From the NCBI GenBank assembly GCA_034722175.1, contig JAYENR010000163.1, positions 1 to 9,695 on the forward strand: a DNA stretch of 9,695 bases. The letters are read 5' to 3'. Below the pieces are notes generated by a model. That model ran no database searches and had not been told where the DNA came from. It saw nothing but the letters and a program-made list of their open reading frames with translations. The position numbers were made by a program, and so were the translations under genes. Below, in pieces: positions 1-6,569 of this stretch (position 1 is its first letter; each line of letters opens with the position of its first letter). The DNA is from Thiomicrorhabdus sp034722175. Its GTDB lineage: Bacteria > Pseudomonadota > Gammaproteobacteria > Thiomicrospirales > Thiomicrospiraceae.

Positions 1-2
1 AG

Positions 3-95
3 TATATTGAGTATTACAATACAAAACGAATCAAGGTGAAACTAAAAGGCCTGACTCCGATAGAATATCGAAATCAGGCCTTAGGTGCCACTTAA
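3..95 (+). CDS. IS3-family transposase (OrfB, DDE integrase core), C-terminal fragment
   Basis: Reading from base 3 gives 30 codons and a TAA stop. The peptide starts YIEYYNTKRIKVKLKGLTP and ends EYRNQALGAT. This is the characteristic C-terminus of IS3-family OrfB transposases (YI.YYN..RI...L.GLTP.EYR), the end of the rve integrase domain that cuts and joins element ends. The catalytic DDE residues lie upstream of the window. The gene is incomplete only because the window cuts it; nothing visible suggests it is broken. The stop is 6 bases before the terminal repeat, the usual compact layout for these elements. It is unrelated in function to the secretion genes downstream. Confidence 0.88.
   Translation, partial: YIEYYNTKRIKVKLKGLTPIEYRNQALGAT
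46..82. repeat. Two-tier inverted repeat at the transposase 3' end
   Basis: Bases 46-54 (AAGGCCTGA) pair perfectly with 74-82. Inside, 58-62 (CGATA) pairs with 66-70 around a GAA loop, separated from the outer stem by a 3x3 internal loop. The structure lies in the last coding stretch of the transposase. It has no T-run after it on the + strand. On the - strand the stem is followed by TTTTAGTTTC, which is weakly terminator-like. It may limit transcription through the element end, but its location in conserved coding sequence makes chance or codon constraint possible. Confidence 0.5.
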
Positions 96-101
96 CTAAA
101 A

Positions 102-126
102 TGTCCAACTTATTGGGGTCACTTCA
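102..126 (+). repeat. Right terminal inverted repeat of the IS3-family element
   Basis: This 25-base stretch starts 6 bases after the transposase stop and carries the TGTCCAACTT...GGGGTCA signature of IS150-type IS ends, finishing in CA. It is the transposase binding and cleavage site at the element's right end. The matching left repeat is outside the window, so the call rests on resemblance to known ends and on position next to the transposase. Confidence 0.8.
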
Positions 127-153
127 CTTAACAAATTAAGTGCGGGTTTTTTT
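125..153 (+). terminator. Rho-independent terminator at the IS junction
   Basis: CACTTAA (125-131) and TTAAGTG (136-142) form a 7 bp stem with a CAAA loop, followed by CGGG and a run of seven T (147-153). The first two stem bases are the terminal CA of the insertion sequence. The right arm continues as GCGGG (142-146) before the T-run, which would suit a longer GC-capped stem, but the left arm lacks the matching CCC. The present hairpin is therefore weak at its base. It may be the remnant of a stronger terminator for the gene that lay upstream before the IS inserted. It would help insulate gspC from transcription out of the element. Confidence 0.6.
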
Positions 154-182
154 GTTTCTAGAGTTTCTTTTTTTAAGTGCCT

Positions 183-248
183 CGAAAGTTATTATCGAAT
201 AATAAGTTAAATTCATAAATATGATATAAAACGATAAGATAACTTTCG
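183..248. promoter_or_regulatory. Long inverted repeat with nested palindrome in the gspC leader
   Basis: CGAAAGTTAT (183-192) is the exact reverse complement of 239-248. The next five bases TATCG (193-197) pair with CGATA (232-236), leaving only AG (237-238) unpaired, so 15 bp pair with one bulge. The 34-base centre is almost all A/T and holds a second palindrome, TCATA-AA-TATGA (about 213-224, possibly one base off). TATGAT (about 220-225) and TATAAA (about 225-230) are plausible -10 hexamers, but no good -35 is visible at the right distance. The region ends about 70 bases before the gspC start. It could be a regulator-binding region with two half-sites, or a 5' leader hairpin; sequence alone does not decide. 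Confidence 0.45.
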
Positions 249-316
249 TATTGTATTTGTCTGTTCTGAGATACAATGATTCTTCTTATTTAAATGGTGG
301 TGAGACCGCTTGTAGC

Positions 317-1183
317 ATGGTCAATGTAAACTCTTCGTTAAAATTATTAACCAATAATCGTGCGCTGGTGCGTTGGGCAACAATATTATTTTTAATATTA
401 CTAGCTTGGCAAGTTGGGCGTAGTGGTAGTTTGATGCTACAAAGCTCAAATATTCCTCTCCTTCCCGTTCTTACTCAAGCAAAACAATCAGAGCAAACGG
501 TTCAAGGTGAACATTCTTATTTGATGGGCAAGCCTGATCTAAGGTCCTTAAAAACATCCGCGTCTACAATGTCAGCAGAATCCATATCAGAGATTGCAAA
601 TACACGTCTAAAACTTAAGTTAATCGGTGTGATTGATCTTGAGGGGGCTGGGGTAGCGATTATTCAATCATCAGGTAGTAATTTAGTGGTGGGTGAAGGG
701 GAAGAAATTGTAAAAGGTGTTGATCTTATCGAGGTTTATTCCGATCAAGTGATTATCTCTCATCGTGGTAAACGTGAAAAACTTATGATGGAAGAAGCGA
801 CTAAAGGTTTGATTGAACAACGTTCAGAGGAGACTTCTTCGACTCCACAATCAAGACTTTCTGTAGAAGACTCTCAAGCTTTAAAGGAGATTGGTGATTC
901 ATTAAGAAAAAGTCCCATCTCAATCTCAAAATACGTTCGTTTTAAACCAATTGGTAAAAACGGAGATTGGTCTGCGGTAAAGGTTTGGCCAAAGTCGAAT
1001 GCTGAGTTATTTCATAGCCTTGGTTTGAAGTCGGGCGATTTAGTTAAGTCTGTTAATGGTAGAACAATCCAAGAGATGTCTCAAGAACCTAGTTTATGGC
1101 AGGCATTTTTAAATGAATCTCAGTTTGAGTTAACGGTTGAACGACAGGGTAAAATAGTCAGTCTTTCAGTAGATTTGAATTAG
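317..1183 (+). CDS. gspC: Type II secretion system inner-membrane protein GspC
   Basis: GspC joins the inner-membrane platform to the outer-membrane secretin GspD in the periplasm and contributes to substrate handling. The 288-residue product has a short cytoplasmic N-terminus, one membrane segment (about residues 20-35, WATILFLILLAWQVG), a periplasmic HR domain (about 94-156, starting NTRLKLKLIGVI), a polar linker, and a C-terminal PDZ domain (about 205-285, with LGLKSGDLVKSVNGR). This is the normal size and layout of PDZ-type GspC. I chose ATG at 317; an in-frame TTG at 251 would add 22 polar residues (MYLSVLRYNDSS...) that do not look like a GspC N-terminus. The ribosome site is weak (GGTGGTGAG at 296-304, rather far from the ATG). 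It is the first gene of the operon, 49 bases before gspD. Confidence 0.93.
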   Translation: MVNVNSSLKLLTNNRALVRWATILFLILLAWQVGRSGSLMLQSSNIPLLPVLTQAKQSEQTVQGEHSYLMGKPDLRSLKTSASTMSAESISEIANTRLKLKLIGVIDLEGAGVAIIQSSGSNLVVGEGEEIVKGVDLIEVYSDQVIISHRGKREKLMMEEATKGLIEQRSEETSSTPQSRLSVEDSQALKEIGDSLRKSPISISKYVRFKPIGKNGDWSAVKVWPKSNAELFHSLGLKSGDLVKSVNGRTIQEMSQEPSLWQAFLNESQFELTVERQGKIVSLSVDLN

Positions 1184-1232
1184 TATAATTTGTGTTTAAA
1201 GTCGAATAGCGGCGTGGAAAATTGGAAACAAT

Positions 1233-3338
1233 ATGAAAAATGTTAAGTCAATATTACGAACTTGGAGTTTTGCTGGATTAGTATCGCTTTCCAGTTTGAT
1301 GCTCTCTTCAAATGTCGCTATGGCCGGAGAGGGTCTAAAACAAAATTTTAAGCAGGCGGATATTTCGACGGTGATTGAGGCGGTTGCCAAGGTGACGGGT
1401 CATAATTTTGTAATAGACCCAAGAGTTAAAGGTAAGGTGACATTGATTGCTCCAGAATCCATGAGTGAAGATGCCTTATATCAAACTCTGCTGACGATTT
1501 TGAATGTGCATGGCTATACTGCTGTTCCAGGTGATAATGTTATTAAAGTTGTGCCAGCTAATCTAGCACGAGATCAGCTCCCATACCGCGCTAAAAGTGA
1601 AGATGGAAATGAGTCCTGGGTATCTGAGGTGATTACCGTTAAAAACGTCGCGGCTTCAAAGTTAGTGGCGGTTTTAAGACCGTTAGTTGCCAGAGAGGGG
1701 CACTTGGTTGCCTTGGCTGAAAGCAATAAGTTAATTGTTACCGATACCATCGCCAATATTCAGCGTATTAAGAGTGTGTTACGTCGTGTTGATGTCGACA
1801 CACAAAGCGGTTATGAGATTATTGAACTGCAAAACGCATCTGCCGAAGAGGTGGCTAAAACATTACGTAATGTCATGCCTAAAGGAACGGGGACCACTGT
1901 TAAGGTCAGTTATGACGAGCGTTCGAATCGTGTCATTTTAGTGGGTGATAAAGCTAAAAGAGTGATGATGCGTACCTTGGTTGCCGAGCTGGATGTTAAG
2001 GTGCCGACTCAAGGCCGTGTACAGGTTATTTATTTACGTTATGCCAAAGCGGTGGATTTAGTTCCGGTTTTACAGAAGTTAGCAACCAACCGTTCATTGC
2101 TGGCTTCAAGCAGTGAGGATGCGGCTCCTGGCGTAACAGCAGCACTGGTATCGAAAGATAAACCTAAAACGGTTACAAAAGATATCTCCCCATCGTTAGA
2201 CAATAAAGGCTTACAAGAGCGCATTAGTATTGAAGCAGATGAGCGTATGAATGCCTTGGTTATTAGCGCACCACCATCCATGGTCAGTGCATTAAAAGAT
2301 GTGGTTAAGCAGTTAGATATTCGTCGCGCACAGGTATTAATTGAAGCAATCTTGGTTGAAGTGTCTGAATCTAAAGCGGCTGAGTTAGGTGTTGAATGGG
2401 GGGCTAATGGACCTAATGGCGCAGGTTTAATTAATTTTACCGGTACGATTCCCGCTTTATTGAGTGGCGACATTGCAACACAGGCGGCAGCAATTGGCCG
2501 AGGCGTGACTACCGGACTTGGTGAAGTCGGAGATAATGGTTATGGTTGGGGGGCATTAATTCGTGCTTTAAATGGAGATACAAACTCTAATGTATTGGCC
2601 ACACCTTCAATACTAACACTTGATAATGAAGAAGCTGAGATTGTGGTCGGGCGTGAAGTGCCATTTCAAACGGGTAGTTATACCAGTACGACAACTACGG
2701 TCAGCAACCCTTTCAGTACCATTGAACGTAAAAATGTAGGTTTAAAGTTAAAGGTAAAACCTCAGATTAATGAAGGTGATGAAATCTATCTAGATATTGA
2801 TCAGGAAGTGTCAGACGTATTGCCTAAGGGTGAAGCAGTTGATATTCAAACCACGAAACGCCAGATTAAAACCCGTGTCATTGTCGGGGATGGCAAAGTC
2901 ATTGTTCTGGGTGGCTTGATTGATGAAAGAGAAGTCGAAGTGGTTTCAAAGGTGCCTGGGTTGGGTGATATTCCGGGCTTGGGTGCTTTATTTCGTTCTA
3001 AAACAAATGAACGTGAAAAGGTAAATTTGATGATCTTCTTACGTCCTGTGATTGTGCGTGACAATGCTCAAAGTGATTATTACAGCCGTAAAAAATACTC
3101 ATTGATGCAACGAGATCAAGATCATATGTTACAGAAGTATGATTCTGGCATGTTACATGGTTTACGTCCACGCTTGCCAACCATTGAACAGTGGCAAAAA
3201 GGTGAGCCATCTACCCCTATTGGTGTTCAACCAGAGGCAAAAGAAGAGCCGTTAGACGTTTCTGAAAAAGCAAAAGAAGAAGCAGAGTCTCAAACCTATA
3301 TAGTGAGCCCTGAAGTGGATGAGTTGTTGGACCTATGA
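1233..3338 (+). CDS. gspD: Type II secretion system secretin GspD
   Basis: GspD forms the multimeric gated channel in the outer membrane through which folded proteins leave. The 701-residue product starts with a signal peptide (cut probably after AMA, residue 31). N0 spans about 32-110, N1 to N3 about 130-360, and the secretin barrel domain about 365-610. Secretin hallmarks are GVEWGANGPNGAGLINF (about 386-402), VLATPSILTLDNEEAEIVVG (about 454-473), VPFQTGSY near the gate (476-483), VPGLGDIPGLGALF (574-587) and VNLMIFLRPVIV (597-608). The C-terminus (610-701) begins with the YYSRKKYSLM stretch seen in T2SS secretins and ends in a Glu/Lys-rich acidic tail. Whether a pilotin-binding S-domain is present is unclear. 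GGAAA at 1224-1228 is a suitable ribosome site. The stop overlaps the gspE start (ATGA). Confidence 0.97.
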   Translation: MKNVKSILRTWSFAGLVSLSSLMLSSNVAMAGEGLKQNFKQADISTVIEAVAKVTGHNFVIDPRVKGKVTLIAPESMSEDALYQTLLTILNVHGYTAVPGDNVIKVVPANLARDQLPYRAKSEDGNESWVSEVITVKNVAASKLVAVLRPLVAREGHLVALAESNKLIVTDTIANIQRIKSVLRRVDVDTQSGYEIIELQNASAEEVAKTLRNVMPKGTGTTVKVSYDERSNRVILVGDKAKRVMMRTLVAELDVKVPTQGRVQVIYLRYAKAVDLVPVLQKLATNRSLLASSSEDAAPGVTAALVSKDKPKTVTKDISPSLDNKGLQERISIEADERMNALVISAPPSMVSALKDVVKQLDIRRAQVLIEAILVEVSESKAAELGVEWGANGPNGAGLINFTGTIPALLSGDIATQAAAIGRGVTTGLGEVGDNGYGWGALIRALNGDTNSNVLATPSILTLDNEEAEIVVGREVPFQTGSYTSTTTTVSNPFSTIERKNVGLKLKVKPQINEGDEIYLDIDQEVSDVLPKGEAVDIQTTKRQIKTRVIVGDGKVIVLGGLIDEREVEVVSKVPGLGDIPGLGALFRSKTNEREKVNLMIFLRPVIVRDNAQSDYYSRKKYSLMQRDQDHMLQKYDSGMLHGLRPRLPTIEQWQKGEPSTPIGVQPEAKEEPLDVSEKAKEEAESQTYIVSPEVDELLDL

Positions 3339-4810
3339 ACATAGAGCTATCCTTTTCATTTTGCCGTAATAATGAAGTGGTGTTAACCACTTTAGATAAT
3401 GGTCAGGCGGGGGTGTTTTATACTCAAAAAACGCCTGCAGCTGCGTTATTGGAATTACAACGTCAGATTCAACAGACAGAAACCGCAGATCGATCTGAAG
3501 TTGTGTTTCAGCAGTTACCTGAACGGGAGTTTGAACGTAAAATTCAAACTGCCTTTTCAGGAACAGCACAGACATCCATGTCGGCAATGGACGATTTTGA
3601 AAGTGAAGACCTGGCTACGGTTGTTGCAGAGTTAGGCGAACCAGAAGACCTGTTAGACAGTGCTGATGATGCCCCGGTAATTAAACTATTAAACGCCATT
3701 TTGGCAGAAGCTATTCGTGCCAATGCCTCTGATGTTCATATTGAACCCTTTGAAAATCAATTACGTATTCGTTTTCGTGTAGATGGTCGTTTAAATACCG
3801 TATTAACGCCTAAACCTGGTATCGGCAGTATGTTGGTGTCGCGTATTAAGGTTATGGCGCGTTTGGATATCGCTGAAAAACGCCTGCCGCAAGATGGTCG
3901 TATCGCTTTAAAGCTCGGTGGACGTGCAGTGGATTTACGTGTTTCAACCATACCGTCGAGTTTTGGTGAACGGGTGGTGATGCGTCTTCTGGATAAAAGT
4001 GCAGGGCGTTTAAATCTTCAGCAGTTAGGGTTGGATGGCTCAACATTAGAAGACATTCAAAAAGTTTTAGATAAACCGCACGGTATTTTCTTGGTCACTG
4101 GGCCAACGGGTTCTGGTAAAACGACCACACTGTATGCAGGTTTGAGCCGTTTGAATGATACTCAACGTAATATTATGACGGTGGAAGATCCGGTGGAATA
4201 TCACATTGATGGTATCAGCCAGACTCAGGTTAATAGTAAGGCTAATATGACCTTTGCAAAAGGGTTACGAGCGATTCTTCGTCAAGATCCGGATGTAGTG
4301 ATGATCGGTGAGATTCGTGATATGGAGACCGCCGAGATTGCGGTTCAAGCTTCTTTAACTGGGCATTTGGTGTTATCTACTCTTCACACCAATACCGCCG
4401 TGGGAGCCATCACCCGTTTACGTGATATGGGAATTGAGCCATTTCTGTTATCCTCAAGTTTGGTAGGTGTGTTAGCGCAACGTTTAGTGAGGAGCTTATG
4501 TCCTCACTGTAAGCAAGCACATCAAGCAGATAAAATTGAGTGTGCTACTTTGGACGTTGAGCAGGCCACCATCTATCAGGCGGTAGGGTGTGATCAGTGC
4601 CAACATACTGGTTATCAAGGTCGAATGGGGTTGTATGAAATGGTTGTGGTGGATGACGAAGTCCGCCGGATGATTCACTCTAATGCGTCAGAACCTGAGA
4701 TTGAACGCCATGTTCGTGGTGAATCACAGTCACTATTACAAAGCGGTTTAGCTAAGGTGTTAAGCGGCGAAACCAGTTTAGAAGAAGTATTACGTGTCAC
4801 TCAAAACTAA
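3335..4810 (+). CDS. gspE: Type II secretion system ATPase GspE
   Basis: GspE is the cytoplasmic hexameric ATPase that drives pseudopilus assembly through GspL and GspF. The 491-residue product has an N-terminal GspL-binding region (about 1-100, beginning MNIELSFSFCRNNEVVLTTL), then the N2E domain (ASDVHIEP at about 131-138) and the RecA-like C-domain. Key motifs are Walker A GPTGSGKT (256-263), Asp box VEDPVEY (283-289), Walker B DVVMIGEIRD (320-329, catalytic Glu326) and His box TGHLVLSTLHTN (342-353). The zinc-binding cysteines are complete: CPHC (389-392) and CDQC (419-422). Length is typical and nothing essential is missing. The ATG overlaps the gspD stop by four bases, so translation is probably coupled. 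PilB and MshE are relatives, but the gsp context and the N-terminus fix the assignment. Confidence 0.97.
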   Translation: MNIELSFSFCRNNEVVLTTLDNGQAGVFYTQKTPAAALLELQRQIQQTETADRSEVVFQQLPEREFERKIQTAFSGTAQTSMSAMDDFESEDLATVVAELGEPEDLLDSADDAPVIKLLNAILAEAIRANASDVHIEPFENQLRIRFRVDGRLNTVLTPKPGIGSMLVSRIKVMARLDIAEKRLPQDGRIALKLGGRAVDLRVSTIPSSFGERVVMRLLDKSAGRLNLQQLGLDGSTLEDIQKVLDKPHGIFLVTGPTGSGKTTTLYAGLSRLNDTQRNIMTVEDPVEYHIDGISQTQVNSKANMTFAKGLRAILRQDPDVVMIGEIRDMETAEIAVQASLTGHLVLSTLHTNTAVGAITRLRDMGIEPFLLSSSLVGVLAQRLVRSLCPHCKQAHQADKIECATLDVEQATIYQAVGCDQCQHTGYQGRMGLYEMVVVDDEVRRMIHSNASEPEIERHVRGESQSLLQSGLAKVLSGETSLEEVLRVTQN

Positions 4811-4828
4811 GAGCTGACAGAGAAGACT

Positions 4829-6052
4829 ATGGCAGCGTTTGAATATAAAGCATTGACGGTTACTGGTCAGATCAAAAAAGGTCTGATGGAGGGGGATTCT
4901 GAAAGACAGGTTCGCCAACAGTTACGTGAGCAAAATTTAACTCCGGTTGAATTAAAGTCGATTGAACAGAAAAAAAATTCTGCTAATACTTTATCTAAAG
5001 TGAGCTTGTTTACCCCTAAAATTCAAACCTCTGATTTAGCTTTAGCTACTCGTCAATTGTTCACTTTGCTTGATGCAGGCACGCCGTTAACTCAAACACT
5101 TCAGTCAATTTCACAGCAAGCGGAATCCAAAATGATGCAACGGTTTTTGGCCAGTTTGCATACGCGAGTTTCTGAAGGGTATTCCTTAGCTCAAGCGTTA
5201 GAGATGGCACCTTACCAAGTCAGTGAAGATTTTATCGCGACCATTCGTGCCGGTGAAGAGAGTGGTCACCTAGATAAGGTATTGTCGCGTTTGGCCGATG
5301 CGATTGAGCAACAAGATCAGTTACACAAAAAAATGAAAACGGCACTGATTTATCCAATTTTAATGGTGGTGGTAGCGGTTATTATTGTATTTTTCTTAAT
5401 GATTTTTGTGGTGCCTAAGGTTGTCGGTGTGTTTGATAATATGCAACAAGCGTTGCCGCCTCTGACACAAGGTATGTTAACCATTAGTGAGTTTGTGCAA
5501 GCACAATGGGGTACCTTGATTGTGTTAATGGTTTTGATTTGGGCTGGGTTTAAGTTGTTGATGCGTCAGCCCAAATGGCGCTTTAAAGTTCATCAATTGT
5601 TAATGCGAACGCCAGCGGTCAAGCGATTTTTAATCTATGCCGCCACTGCTCGTTGGTCGCGTACCGTAGGGGTATTGCTTTCCAGTGGGGTTACCGCTAC
5701 TGATGCACTTAAGATTTCTGCAGAAGTGATGAGTTTAGACCCAATGAAACAAGCTGTGGAAGAGATGGTGGTTAAGGTGCGTGAAGGTAAAAAAATCAGT
5801 GTCTCCATGCAGCAGGCGGGCTTTTTCCCACCGTTATTACTGAATCTGGTGCAAACCGGTGAAGGGGGTGGTGAGCTGGATAATATGCTACTAAAAGGGG
5901 CAACGCACTACGAACAAGAAGTTGAAAATGCCGCCAATACCTTAGTCAGTGTTTTGGAGCCCGCACTGATTATTGTGATGGGGGGCGTGGTCTTAACCAT
6001 TGTTTTGGCGATTATGATGCCGATTTTTGAAATGAATCAGATGGTTGGTTAA
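4829..6052 (+). CDS. gspF: Type II secretion system inner-membrane platform protein GspF
   Basis: GspF is the polytopic core of the inner-membrane platform, contacting GspE and GspL and thought to feed pseudopilin subunits into the growing fibre. The 407-residue product opens with the family start MAAFEYKALTVTGQIKKG. It holds two repeated T2SSF cytoplasmic domains (about 68-190 and 270-395), each with a GE.(S/G)G motif: AGEESGHLDKVL (141-152) and TGEGGGELDNML (343-354). Three membrane segments lie at about 171-196, 228-246 and 376-399. Size and topology match the family. It starts 18 bases after gspE; AGAGAAG just upstream of the ATG is a reasonable ribosome site. A 56-base gap separates it from gspG. 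Confidence 0.96.
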   Translation: MAAFEYKALTVTGQIKKGLMEGDSERQVRQQLREQNLTPVELKSIEQKKNSANTLSKVSLFTPKIQTSDLALATRQLFTLLDAGTPLTQTLQSISQQAESKMMQRFLASLHTRVSEGYSLAQALEMAPYQVSEDFIATIRAGEESGHLDKVLSRLADAIEQQDQLHKKMKTALIYPILMVVVAVIIVFFLMIFVVPKVVGVFDNMQQALPPLTQGMLTISEFVQAQWGTLIVLMVLIWAGFKLLMRQPKWRFKVHQLLMRTPAVKRFLIYAATARWSRTVGVLLSSGVTATDALKISAEVMSLDPMKQAVEEMVVKVREGKKISVSMQQAGFFPPLLLNLVQTGEGGGELDNMLLKGATHYEQEVENAANTLVSVLEPALIIVMGGVVLTIVLAIMMPIFEMNQMVG

Positions 6053-6081
6053 CAGCAAAACCACCCCTATATAGATATATA
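6045..6081 (+). promoter_or_regulatory. Possible internal promoter or A/T palindrome before gspG
   Basis: The gap between gspF and gspG contains TATATA-GA-TATATA (6068-6081), an A/T palindrome. TTGGTT at 6045-6050, over the gspF stop, sits 17 bases before TATATA at 6068-6073. This is a weak promoter-like pair (3 of 6 and 4 of 6 matches to the sigma-70 consensus). A separate promoter would make sense because the major pseudopilin is needed in excess, but such matches arise often by chance in A/T-rich gaps. Confidence 0.22.
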
Positions 6082-6095
6082 CAGAATTTGAGTTT

Positions 6096-6100
6096 AGGAG
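6096..6100 (+). promoter_or_regulatory. Ribosome binding site that sets the gspG start
   Basis: AGGAG at 6096-6100 lies 8 bases before GTG at 6109. It is the best Shine-Dalgarno match in the window and decides for GTG 6109 over the in-frame TTG at 6088, which lies upstream of it. A strong site suits the abundant major pseudopilin. Confidence 0.7.
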
Positions 6101-6108
6101 AAAATAAC

Positions 6109-6558
6109 GTGAAGTTAGCAACAATACAACAGAAACGAAATGGTAAACAGTCTGGTTTTACCCTGATTGAATTAATGGTCGTGGTGGTTATTTTGGCGGT
6201 ATTAGCGGCATTTGTGGCCCCTAAGTTAATGGATCGACCTGATGAAGCCCGTTTAGTCAAAGCCAAGCAAGATATCAGTGCGATCTCTTCAGCACTGCAA
6301 CTCTATAAGCTGGATAACTTTGTTTACCCAACCACCGATCAAGGAATTGAAGCCTTGGTGACAGAACCAACTGATGACCCACAACCAAAACATTGGAAAC
6401 AATATTTAGAGCAGATGCCAACGGATCCTTGGGGCAATCCTTACCTATACTTAAGCCCGGGTGAACACGGTGATTTTGATCTGTTTACTTACGGTGCGGA
6501 TGGCCAAGAAGGCGGTGAAGGTGTAAGTGCCACGATCGGAAACTGGACAGCTAAATAG
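6109..6558 (+). CDS. gspG: Type II secretion system major pseudopilin GspG
   Basis: GspG is the main subunit of the periplasmic pseudopilus. From GTG 6109 the product is 149 residues: a 16-residue basic leader, the prepilin peptidase site SG|FTLIE (cut after Gly16, Glu at mature +5), a hydrophobic N-terminal helix (about 17-40), and the GspG-specific globular part with YPTTDQGIEAL (73-83), DPWGNPY (106-112) and LSPGEHGDFDLFTYGADG (115-132). The last part is the family's calcium-binding region. The GAD aspartate (131) is present, but the usual Asp before IGNW is Thr142 (SATIGNW), so the site may be altered. Reading from TTG 6088 would add seven residues and ignore the AGGAG at 6096-6100. It follows gspF and precedes gspH by 11 bases. 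Confidence 0.95.
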   Translation: MKLATIQQKRNGKQSGFTLIELMVVVVILAVLAAFVAPKLMDRPDEARLVKAKQDISAISSALQLYKLDNFVYPTTDQGIEALVTEPTDDPQPKHWKQYLEQMPTDPWGNPYLYLSPGEHGDFDLFTYGADGQEGGEGVSATIGNWTAK

Positions 6559-6569
6559 ATTGTTTTTTC

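Larger units (their letters stand above)
1..126 (+). mobile_element. Right end of an IS3-family (IS150-type) insertion sequence
   Basis: The window opens inside an insertion sequence. Two independent signals agree: the C-terminal tail of an IS3-family transposase (bases 3-95), and a terminal inverted repeat at 102-126 that begins TGTCCAACTTATTGGGGTCA and ends in CA. Read on the other strand this is a TG-start end with the ACCCC...AAGTTGGACA pattern typical of IS150-type members of the IS3 family (recalled family knowledge). The outer boundary is placed at base 126 because the element should end in CA; 124-127 is possible. The left end and most of the transposase lie outside the window, so completeness and target duplication cannot be judged. 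A 3-4 bp duplication starting with CTT would be expected at the far side. Confidence 0.85.

Noticed and set aside
136..180. TTAAGTGC repeated at 136-143 and 173-180
   Set aside because: An 8-base direct repeat in A/T-rich intergenic DNA is weak. The second copy is not followed by a T-run or paired arm of its own, so I do not call a second terminator or a duplication.
251..316. In-frame TTG start for gspC at 251, adding 22 residues
   Set aside because: The added residues are polar and unlike a GspC N-terminus, there is no ribosome site before the TTG, and the inverted repeat ends just two bases upstream. ATG 317 gives a normal short cytoplasmic tail before the membrane segment.
1184..1189. 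Perfect TATAAT directly after the gspC stop, a possible gspD promoter
   Set aside because: No acceptable -35 hexamer lies 16-18 bases upstream (the region reads GTCTTTC) and there is no extended -10 TG. A lone hexamer in A/T-rich DNA is not enough.
2039..2473. 144-codon open frame on the - strand inside gspD
   Set aside because: It lies entirely within the well-supported secretin gene, shows no recognisable domain and no convincing ribosome site. It is a shadow frame.
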